A stretch of 5,107 nucleotides of DNA from Candidatus Poseidoniaceae archaeon (GTDB lineage Archaea; Thermoplasmatota; Poseidoniia; Poseidoniales; Poseidoniaceae): contig JAKMFY010000093.1 in assembly GCA_022425185.1 (NCBI GenBank), forward strand, positions 1 through 5,107, in the 5' to 3' direction. The notes under the pieces were generated by a model. That model was not told where the DNA came from. It worked only from the letters and a program-made list of their open reading frames with translations, and did no database searches. A program made the translations under genes and the position numbers. Of this stretch, positions 1 through 5,107 are shown piece by piece (within the stretch, counting starts at the first letter, position 1; the number at the start of each line of letters is the position of its first letter).

Positions 1-37
1 CCTCAAAATCAAGCAACACAATGAGATTTACTTTTTA

Positions 38-1300
38 TCAAAGTGCACGATGCCCGATGTCGTTTCTATGGTGGGAACCTTGGAGTGAAATCGTTTCCAT
101 TCGTTTGTAAGAAAGGGCTCTGGCTTCGGCTAATGAAGAAGCGATTGAAGTGGTTGCGAGGACCCTTCCACCTGTGGAGATGAGTCTGTTTGATTCATCT
201 GTCCCGGTTCCAGCATGACTCACCCATGCATCATCAGAATCCCCTGTTCGTTCTGCTCCAAGAATAATCCGTCCTTTCACAGCAGATTGAGGATATCCCT
301 CTGAGGCCAGAACGACAGTGAGGCAATGCATGTCATGGAATGAAACAGAAGATGTTTCTAAAGAATCGGTCGACGCTGCGTACAATAATTCCCCCACATC
401 GGAAGCGATGAGTGGCAATGTAACTTGACATTCGGGATCTCCAAAGCGTACATTGAATTCGACGACAAAGGGGTCTCCATTTTCATCGATCATCAGCCCA
501 ACGTAAAGCACTCCTCGATAGGGAACATCCATCCCGGAAAGAGATTCATGCATGGGTTTAACGATTCGTTCAAGGACCTTTTGATGAATCTCCTCAGTTA
601 CAACAGGGGCTGGACAATATGCACCCATGCCCCCAGTATTCAATCCCTTATCTCCATCCCAGACTCTTTTGTGGTCTTGACTTGGAGGTAAACAAACAAA
701 CCCAGAAGCATCCATTACAACAAGCATGCTTGCTTCTTCTCCAGGAAGGAATGATTCCAAGAGAACGTGACCGTCGGTCTTTATTGAGTCGTTAATAAAT
801 TCTACCGCTTCCGATAAATTTGTTGTAACAACAACGCCTTTCCCTCCTGCAAGAACGTCTCTTTTAATCACCCATGGGTTATCAGAATACGAAGATAAAG
901 CAGCTTCAATATCACTTCTGGAATCGAGTACTACATAATCTGCAGTTGGTACATCAGCACGACGCATCGCCTCTTTAGCAAACAGTTTCGAACCCTCAAG
1001 TTCAGCGTGTATAGCTTGTGGCCCAAAGCAAGGAATTCCGTGATTGAGTAAAATATCAGCAATCGAATCGCACAACGGTGCCTCAGGACCCACTACTACA
1101 AAATCGACACCCAATGAACGAGACAAAGAAACCAAACCATCTACATCTGATGCTGAGACTGAATGATTTGTTGCGTAATTCAATGTCCCAGCATTACCAG
1201 GTGAGACGTGAACATCACTGATCGATTCTGATTGTGAAAGGGACCTGCAAAGAGCATGTTCTCTTCCACCTCCACCTACGACGAGAACAGACCTACTCAT
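38..1300 (-). CDS. purD: Phosphoribosylamine--glycine ligase (GAR synthetase), complete
   Basis: This cytoplasmic ATP-grasp enzyme joins glycine to 5-phosphoribosylamine using ATP, giving glycinamide ribonucleotide in de novo purine synthesis. Family hallmarks, numbered from the upstream TTG (1312), are: VLVVGGGGREHAL at 9-21, SPGNAGT at 37-43, VVVGPEAPL at 72-80, the ATP-grasp segment VIKRDVLAGGKGV at 148-160, QDHKRVWDGDKGLNTGGMGAY at 212-232 (D-H-K-R and N-T-G-G-M-G), and VEFNVRFGDPE at 284-294. The C-terminal domain ends in the usual RNDIGHRAL. Length (420 residues) is normal and both ends are intact. I place the start at the ATG at 1300, four codons inside the open frame, because MSRSVLVVGGG matches the usual family N-terminus; the upstream option is a TTG. 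No Shine-Dalgarno is visible, and an AT-rich box 26-31 bases upstream would suit a leaderless transcript. It is divergent from carS. The KRDVLAGGKG segment departs from the common KADGLAAGKG. Identification is very secure; only the start is open. Confidence 0.97.
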   Translation of the reverse strand: MSRSVLVVGGGGREHALCRSLSQSESISDVHVSPGNAGTLNYATNHSVSASDVDGLVSLSRSLGVDFVVVGPEAPLCDSIADILLNHGIPCFGPQAIHAELEGSKLFAKEAMRRADVPTADYVVLDSRSDIEAALSSYSDNPWVIKRDVLAGGKGVVVTTNLSEAVEFINDSIKTDGHVLLESFLPGEEASMLVVMDASGFVCLPPSQDHKRVWDGDKGLNTGGMGAYCPAPVVTEEIHQKVLERIVKPMHESLSGMDVPYRGVLYVGLMIDENGDPFVVEFNVRFGDPECQVTLPLIASDVGELLYAASTDSLETSSVSFHDMHCLTVVLASEGYPQSAVKGRIILGAERTGDSDDAWVSHAGTGTDESNRLISTGGRVLATTSIASSLAEARALSYKRMETISLQGSHHRNDIGHRAL

Positions 1301-1325
1301 ATCTTGACGCAATCTATCAAGGCTG

Positions 1326-1331
1326 ATAATT
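1326..1331. promoter_or_regulatory. Possible shared TATA-like element between divergent purD and carS
   Basis: The spacer between the two divergent starts has one clearly AT-rich stretch, ATAATT, within TGATAATTCAA. On the minus strand it lies 26-31 bases upstream of the purD ATG at 1300, the expected TATA position if the transcript starts at or near the ATG. On the plus strand it would place initiation near 1355, about 10 bases before the carS ATG at 1366. The match to an archaeal TATA box is weak, no BRE is obvious, and the call rests mainly on spacing. Confidence 0.3.
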
Positions 1332-1365
1332 CAACCGCAAAAGGGGTTTCACAACAAGAGCCTTC

Positions 1366-2055
1366 ATGTGCCTTGTCGAAAACCACCCTCTCATGAGTAA
1401 TGTCGATGCAGCCACTGAACTAAACTTTCTTGCACTTGTCCTAATGACATTGTGGCTATATCTCCCAGGATTTATTGCAAACACCTTTGCAATGATGTGG
1501 GGGAAATGGCTTCCAAAAACAGGATATGGCCCATGGCCAATCGATGGTGGAAGATCCCTAAAAGACGGGAATCGAATGCTCGGTGACGGGAAAACATGGA
1601 ACGGTCTCATCGGCGGATCACTTACAGCCGGCTTACTTTGTGTGCTCCAACTTGCTCTTGTAGGAAACGAATTTGATGGTGCTGTAATCTTCGCAAGTCC
1701 GATTATTGGATCAGAAGATGCTTGGTTCTCAATCGGGAATGATTGGGTAACAGCCTATATCCTTGGTTCATTCCTTGGATTTGCTTGCCTCTTTGGGGAT
1801 TTGACAGGTTCGTTTTTCAAGCGCCGTCAGGGATTGAAGCGAGAAGGAGACGTTTCATCAAAAGCACCACTTCTTGACACGCTTCCTTTTGCAATCATGG
1901 TATTTCTATGGGGTCAACTTTTCCTCGGAGGGTCATTACTTGCCTCGAGTGAACTCATCTACCCGATGTTGGCTATTATTGTCATTACACCAGTTCTCCA
2001 CAGAGGATTCAACCTCATTGGATATGCCATTGGATGGAAAGATGTACCCTACTGA
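1366..2055 (+). CDS. carS: CDP-2,3-bis-(O-geranylgeranyl)-sn-glycerol synthase (CDP-archaeol synthase)
   Basis: This membrane enzyme transfers CMP from CTP to unsaturated archaetidic acid, making CDP-archaeol, the precursor for attachment of polar headgroups to archaeal phospholipids. CarS (DUF46) motifs are visible: LPGFIAN at 33-39, PID at 58-60, GGRSLKDGNRMLGDGKTWNG at 61-80, LIGG at 81-84, FGDLTGSFFKRRQGLKREG at 143-161, APLLDTLPF at 167-175 and the closing GYAIGWKDVPY. I count about five hydrophobic helices, near 20-45, 81-100, 126-150, 171-193 and 197-223. At 229 residues it is longer than the usual roughly 165-180, mostly through a loop near 100-126 and extra N-terminal residues. Two ATGs compete, 1366 and 1393; neither has a clear Shine-Dalgarno. 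I report the longer form because it fits a TATA-like element upstream, but the first nine residues look unlike the family and 1393 may be the true start. A surface-protein gene follows after 42 bases. Confidence 0.94.
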   Translation: MCLVENHPLMSNVDAATELNFLALVLMTLWLYLPGFIANTFAMMWGKWLPKTGYGPWPIDGGRSLKDGNRMLGDGKTWNGLIGGSLTAGLLCVLQLALVGNEFDGAVIFASPIIGSEDAWFSIGNDWVTAYILGSFLGFACLFGDLTGSFFKRRQGLKREGDVSSKAPLLDTLPFAIMVFLWGQLFLGGSLLASSELIYPMLAIIVITPVLHRGFNLIGYAIGWKDVPY

Positions 2056-2097
2056 TGTAGGCAAAGCATTCATGATTCAATACATCATGGCCAAACC

Positions 2098-3891
2098 ATG
2101 CGAACAGCAAGCCTATTGACAATTTTGATGATGATACCCATCCTTTTTGCATCCACAACGCTAGCATCACCTCCGGCAAATGGCTCGACTACAATCATTT
2201 CTGATTCTCAGACTTGGGATGGGGGCAACCTCAACGGTGATGTCGTCATCGCAGATGGTGGAGTTCTTACCTGGACTGGCGAATCACAAATTTCAACGGA
2301 TTCTACAATTACTGTACAAGAGGGTGGTACTCTCAACCTCAACAATGCCGTTCTAACTGGCCAAGCATCTATTTCGACCCTCCTCATTTATGATGGCAAC
2401 AGTATTGCTATCAACGAAAGTATTGTTGATACAGAGGCTACGATGACCATTTATTTTGACATTAACGTTCCTCAACAAGCTTATCTAAACTTGACAATTG
2501 ATGATACGACCACCAATGAGATAACTGGAACATCATTTGAGACCACCGTTGACTTAACAGATGAGTTTCTGATTGTAGTCGATCACTTTTATCCCCTTCC
2601 GTTTGGAATCACTCACATCGAGATATTCCATTCAAACGCTGAATTATTAACGATATCTGCCGAAGAATTCTCACAAAGTGGAGGAAGCCTTTCTTGGAAT
2701 CAGCCATCATACCATATCCTCAATCATGGAACGGTTATCTCTGAAGGCTCAACGTTCATGGGAGCAAATATCAGTTGCGAGCATCTTTGTCATTTCAATG
2801 ATTCAACACTCATAGGCAGTGGACCCATCCATGTTGCAGATGAAACACATATCAGCGTAAATAATTCAATTATTCTCGGATCACGAACAGATGAAGATAT
2901 TATTGTCCATGACCAAGCTACGATCGATTACGAAGAATCTACCGGAACTGGCGGCTATACAGACGCTTGGATTCGACTTCTTTCTAAGAGGGAAATCCAT
3001 GTCAATGCAAAAGTAGCAACTGTTGTCGCAACAGGAATTGGTTACAATGGCAACACAATTAACACAGTTATCAACGGAGATACCGATCAAAGCACCTGGT
3101 TTGTTGACCTCGGCACGAGCGAAAATAAGAGAATTGTTGAATGGGTTGATGGAACTGGAACGTACCATCAAGAATCAGGAACAATAAAAATCACTGTTGA
3201 ATCAAACTGGGGCGACTTTATCGCTGATGCAGTAGCACCGAGAACAGCAACATCGAATGTCAATGTAACCTATCCAAGCTTAAGCATTGACAAGATTGTT
3301 CCTGATGAAGTAACGGCAGATACTGGAAAGACCCATTACGTCATGGTCACAATTTCGAATACAGGCACTATTCCTGTCAATCCAAATGTCCGTTGTTACA
3401 CAAATGGAGAAGAGGCAGACACAACGGCCAACACAGGTAACTGGGAGGTAGCTCCAGGAGAAACAAAAGACGTACCGGTTTCATGGTGGCATTACACCGA
3501 TGAAGCTACATCATTGACCTGTAAATTCCTTTATCCGGATGTGCTTGAAGAAGTGAGTGGCTTAATTTCTGACGAAGCTGGTGAAACGTCCAGTGAAGTT
3601 TCTTGGACAACAGCAGAAGAAGTTGAGGAACTTCCAGTTCTATTGTACGGAATCATCATAGCCATCGTCGTTGGATTAGGGGTCTTTGTAGCATTGAGTT
3701 CACGTCGATTACAGAAAAAAGAATACATCGAAAGTGGGGATGAGTTTGAAGAGGAATCTGAAGACGTAGAAGAATCTGAAGAAGTAGATGAATCTGAAGA
3801 AGCAGATGAAACTGAAGAAGCAGATGAAACTGAAGACCTTACATGGACCGACGCTGACGGAAACCCTATTGTTTCAGCAAAAGAGGAATAA
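2098..3891 (+). CDS. Secreted, C-terminally anchored surface protein with CARDB-like domain and acidic tail; function unknown
   Basis: I do not recognise a named family for the whole 597-residue protein. Residues 1-23 form a signal peptide: R2, a hydrophobic stretch at 6-18 and a likely cleavage after TLA (A23|S24). Residues 33-260 are beta-rich, with repeated short motifs such as GDVVIADGGVLTW and ITVQEGGTLNLNNAVLTG that resemble beta-helix or polymer-forming repeats. Residues about 393-504 look like an Ig-fold CARDB domain (SLSIDKIVPDEV, VTISNTGTIPV, VAPGETKDVPVSW), with C433 and C475 placed for a possible disulfide; C227 and C231 are the only others. A transmembrane helix at 513-534 is followed by SSRRLQKK, consistent with the C-terminus inside the cell. 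The tail at 543-597 is strongly acidic and repetitive. Seven N-x-S/T sequons (N28, 106, 131, 224, 234, 255, 389) all lie in the predicted exterior. The start is an ATG without visible Shine-Dalgarno, 42 bases after carS, so co-transcription is plausible. Possible roles (adhesion, envelope structure, substrate binding) are guesses. Confidence 0.85.
   Translation: MRTASLLTILMMIPILFASTTLASPPANGSTTIISDSQTWDGGNLNGDVVIADGGVLTWTGESQISTDSTITVQEGGTLNLNNAVLTGQASISTLLIYDGNSIAINESIVDTEATMTIYFDINVPQQAYLNLTIDDTTTNEITGTSFETTVDLTDEFLIVVDHFYPLPFGITHIEIFHSNAELLTISAEEFSQSGGSLSWNQPSYHILNHGTVISEGSTFMGANISCEHLCHFNDSTLIGSGPIHVADETHISVNNSIILGSRTDEDIIVHDQATIDYEESTGTGGYTDAWIRLLSKREIHVNAKVATVVATGIGYNGNTINTVINGDTDQSTWFVDLGTSENKRIVEWVDGTGTYHQESGTIKITVESNWGDFIADAVAPRTATSNVNVTYPSLSIDKIVPDEVTADTGKTHYVMVTISNTGTIPVNPNVRCYTNGEEADTTANTGNWEVAPGETKDVPVSWWHYTDEATSLTCKFLYPDVLEEVSGLISDEAGETSSEVSWTTAEEVEELPVLLYGIIIAIVVGLGVFVALSSRRLQKKEYIESGDEFEEESEDVEESEEVDESEEADETEEADETEDLTWTDADGNPIVSAKEE
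3763..3834 (+). repeat. Four tandem 18-base units coding the acidic tail of the surface protein
   Basis: Four in-frame 18-base units encode DVEESE, EVDESE, EADETE and EADETE (residues 556-579). The last two units, 3799-3816 and 3817-3834, are identical at the DNA level; the first two differ by a few bases. This is the pattern expected from recent unit duplication by slippage, so unit number may vary between strains. The encoded segment lies on the predicted cytoplasmic side of the membrane anchor. Confidence 0.85.
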
Positions 3892-4010
3892 TTCCCTACA
3901 AGCCCGTCGTGGAGACCACTCATAGACGTAAGTAAACCACTAATCATGAGATCAATATTTCACTTGATACCTTAAGCAGTATTACGTGATGCACTTGGTA
4001 AGATTAGAGA

Positions 4011-4027
4011 ATATTTTTTCGAAATAT
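4011..4027. repeat. AT-rich inverted repeat with a T tract in the spacer after the surface-protein gene
   Basis: ATATTT at 4011-4016 pairs with AAATAT at 4022-4027 around a five-base loop, and a run of six T lies at 4014-4019. It sits 120 bases past the stop of the surface-protein gene and 58 bases before the next start. The T run could help end transcription of the upstream unit, since archaeal termination favours T tracts, or the repeat could be an operator for the downstream gene. The stem is short and pure AT, so chance is a real alternative. Confidence 0.3.
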
Positions 4028-4044
4028 CCATTCCATTTGAATTG

Positions 4045-4053
4045 ATATTTAAA
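4045..4053 (+). promoter_or_regulatory. Probable archaeal TATA box for the 4085 gene
   Basis: ATATTTAAA lies 32-40 bases upstream of the ATG at 4085. TATA boxes in archaea normally sit about 25-30 bases before the start of transcription, which would put initiation near 4075, just upstream of the start codon and close to the purine-rich motif. No convincing BRE precedes it. The spacer holding it, 3892-4084, shows no open frame or RNA gene that I can support. Confidence 0.45.
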
Positions 4054-4073
4054 GCAGCATATTAGTATACATC

Positions 4074-4079
4074 AGGGGA
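4074..4079 (+). promoter_or_regulatory. Possible ribosome binding site of the 4085 gene
   Basis: AGGGGA lies five bases before the ATG at 4085, a suitable spacing for a Shine-Dalgarno. It can pair with the anti-Shine-Dalgarno CCUCC only with a wobble. It stands out because the other starts in the window show no such motif. If transcription begins near 4075 as the TATA box suggests, the motif would lie at the very 5' end of the message, so the two signals do not fit together perfectly. Confidence 0.3.
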
Positions 4080-4084
4080 CTATT

Positions 4085-4501
4085 ATGGGGGGAGATAACG
4101 GCAAGAGATACAATCCTGATTGGTTAGTGAGGTTAGCCAAAAAGTGCCTTCCTTATCTCAAGAGTCATCCCAGATATGACGAGGAAGCCCTAGATTTTCT
4201 GCCCGATGCTTTGGCCAATTGTACATCATGCATACCGGAGAGCCATTGTTACATTCATTTTGTGAAGGACGAGAACCCCAATCAAGAAGGTTCTTTATGG
4301 CGATACATCACTTCAGTTGAACTCTATGACGAGAAGTTAGGTATTATCTTAGTTGACCTGTTGCTTGATATTACAAGTGACAACCCATATGAAGAGCCCC
4401 CGATTGTTGGGGGCATAGAGTATTTTGACCTCTTGGATATCCTTAATCCATTTCAAGCAAGGCGACATTTACAAGGCAGGATTAGAGAGCGCGTCTATTG
4501 A
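4085..4501 (+). CDS. Hypothetical protein with a Cys/His cluster, 138 aa
   Basis: I do not recognise a family. The protein is soluble-looking, with no signal peptide or membrane helix. Near the start is a basic-aromatic stretch (WLVRLAKKCLPYLKSHPRYDEEALDFL, split here by C21 and H28). A cluster C46-x2-C49-x4-H54-C55-x2-H58 follows and could bind zinc or another metal, though four ligands in this spacing do not match a zinc finger I can name. The middle (73-95) alternates hydrophobic and polar residues, ending in the helix-like GIILVDLLLDI. The tail FQARRHLQGRIRERVY is basic. Supporting a real gene are an ATG preceded by a TATA-like box and a purine-rich motif, 138 codons without a stop and a balanced composition. 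It is separated by 193 bases from the upstream gene and converges on the next. It could be an accessory or horizontally acquired gene; function is unknown. Confidence 0.65.
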   Translation: MGGDNGKRYNPDWLVRLAKKCLPYLKSHPRYDEEALDFLPDALANCTSCIPESHCYIHFVKDENPNQEGSLWRYITSVELYDEKLGIILVDLLLDITSDNPYEEPPIVGGIEYFDLLDILNPFQARRHLQGRIRERVY

Positions 4502-4608
4502 ATGCAGGGGTGTTTAGCATAACCTTCGTGACAATCTTTTTCAGAGGCTTTCAATATGCTCTGTTGGACGGTAGTCTCCAAGAGTAGTATGTACAAGGGG
4601 TTCCCTTA

Positions 4609-4620
4609 CGTATGTATACG
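4609..4620. repeat. Small palindrome in the convergent spacer 4502-4689
   Basis: CGTAT and ATACG form a perfect five-base inverted repeat around GT. The heptamer GTATGTA occurs here (4610-4616) and again at 4587-4593. The 188-base spacer between the two converging genes otherwise shows a T5 run at 4537-4541, perhaps part of a terminator for the plus-strand gene, and no tRNA-like arms or supported reading frame. The palindrome is short and may be chance. Confidence 0.25.
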
Positions 4621-4689
4621 ACTACAACGGTACACACATCTTTGAGTCTGGGGACGAACACGACCTACTGGGAACCGCTATAATCTGCC

Positions 4690-5107
4690 TCAAAGCTTTT
4701 CTTGTGGGGGGTTTGCAACATGCCATTCAACTAAATGAACGAAGGAGTCTAAAGCTTTGAGATAGTCTCCATCTGTTGCGGTAAAATCATGGGAAGCTGG
4801 ATTTACAAATTCTCTTATCACATTTGCATGCTTTGACCCAACAACTCCCAAATCTGCAATTTTACGTTGGTTCAAAAATTGGATAAGTGGCCCCAATGTT
4901 TGAGGTTGCCCTTCGGGTAATTGGTGTCCTAGATTTCTAACCCTAGAGTACAGTAAACGCTCCGTACATGTTCGAATGTCATTCAGCGCATTTTTCGTTC
5001 TGGTTTCACTGTAAATGAAGCGCCAGTCGTCACTTGTTGTGATGTGGTTGAGTATGTGTTCATGCTGTTCCAATCGTTCTTTAAGTTCCGAAATATCATT
5101 ATTAAGT
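4690..5107 (-). CDS. Partial protein with coiled-coil segment and DUF4145/HEPN-like C-terminal domain; 5' end beyond the window
   Basis: The frame stays open to the right edge, with no in-frame ATG: 11 codons (LNNDISELKER) precede a TTG at 5073 that might be taken for a start. I therefore treat the gene as truncated at its N-terminus, with 138 residues visible. The first 22 visible residues have heptad-spaced hydrophobics (I5, L8, L12, L19, I22, with H15 in the series), suggesting a coiled coil. The rest looks helical. It contains ALNDIRTCTERLLYSRV followed later by IREFVNPASHDF, where R-x3-N-x3-H matches the RxxGNxAAH-type signature of DUF4145-like domains. DUF4145 belongs near the HEPN fold and is common in restriction and other defence proteins, often as a C-terminal helper. 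The spacing differs from the canonical HEPN nuclease motif R-x4-6-H, so RNase activity should not be assumed. It ends by TGA and converges on the 4085 gene. The family call is an inference from motif and helix pattern only. Confidence 0.6.
   Translation of the reverse strand, partial: LNNDISELKERLEQHEHILNHITTSDDWRFIYSETRTKNALNDIRTCTERLLYSRVRNLGHQLPEGQPQTLGPLIQFLNQRKIADLGVVGSKHANVIREFVNPASHDFTATDGDYLKALDSFVHLVEWHVANPPQEKL

Noticed and set aside
425..691. Plus-strand open frame of 88 codons opposite purD.
   Set aside because: It lies wholly antisense to conserved purD motifs and its translation resembles no family; it is a shadow of the purD frame.
1317..1610. Minus-strand open frame of 97 codons opposite the start of carS.
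   Set aside because: It overlaps the conserved CarS motifs on the other strand and has no recognisable protein features.
1874..2119. Plus-strand 81-codon frame across the carS end and the next gene start.
   Set aside because: It overlaps the well-supported C-terminus of CarS in another frame and the signal peptide of the following gene.
2881..3171. Minus-strand 96-codon frame inside the surface-protein gene.
   Set aside because: It is antisense to a long coherent coding region and shows no domain or start signal.
3531..3947. Minus-strand 138-codon frame rich in serine.
   Set aside because: The Ser-rich run is just the reverse reading of the Glu/Asp-rich repeats of the surface protein.
3892..4084. 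Possible tRNA or structured RNA in the spacer before the 4085 gene.
   Set aside because: No T-arm-like GGTTCRA motif or cloverleaf stems were seen on either strand; only a short AT hairpin and a TATA-like box are visible.
4612..4683. A 23-codon ATG frame (Thr-rich) preceded by AGGGG in the convergent spacer.
   Set aside because: It is too short and low in complexity, with an 11-base spacing from AGGGG and no promoter evidence.
4575..4757. A stop-free stretch of about 60 codons in the convergent spacer, reading partly YVYDYNGTHIFESGDEHDLL.
   Set aside because: It has no in-frame ATG near its beginning, is bounded by a stop just upstream, and runs into the end of the gene on the opposite strand. 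It could be a gene remnant but I cannot support it.
1..5107. CRISPR array, insertion sequence ends or attachment site.
   Set aside because: No regularly spaced direct repeats, no transposase frame and no terminal inverted repeats were found by reading both strands.

Overview
The window looks like a piece of an archaeal chromosome. The strongest sign is carS, the CDP-archaeol synthase of ether-lipid synthesis, a gene of archaea. Base composition is moderate and AT-leaning by eye. The large surface protein beside it has a secretion signal, a beta-rich exterior, one C-terminal membrane anchor and a very acidic cytoplasmic tail. That architecture fits marine Thermoplasmatota-type Euryarchaeota such as Marine Group II/III (Poseidoniia). 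The lineage is an inference and was not tested by a search.

Layout. Left part (38-1300, minus): a complete purD for the second step of purine synthesis. It is divided from the next gene by a short divergent spacer (about 1301-1365) with one AT-rich element that could serve both directions. Middle (1366-3891, plus): carS, then 42 bases later a 597-residue secreted, membrane-anchored protein of unknown role; the short gap suggests they may be co-transcribed. A spacer (3892-4084) follows with a hairpin, a TATA-like box and a purine-rich motif before the next gene. Right part: an orphan 138-residue protein with a cysteine/histidine cluster (4085-4501, plus) converges on a gene (4690 to the right edge, minus) that runs off the window. 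The latter has a coiled-coil start and a DUF4145/HEPN-like R-x3-N-x3-H motif. The 188-base convergent spacer holds a small palindrome but no gene I can support.

How the genes relate. purD and carS are housekeeping enzymes of unrelated pathways. carS makes the activated lipid used for polar headgroup attachment, and the surface protein is embedded in that membrane, but nothing in the sequence links their functions directly. The right third, with two unrecognised or weakly recognised small proteins facing each other, reads as accessory DNA. I see no complete new multi-gene system. The best candidates for follow-up are the orphan Cys/His protein, the edge-truncated DUF4145-like protein and the acidic-tailed surface protein.
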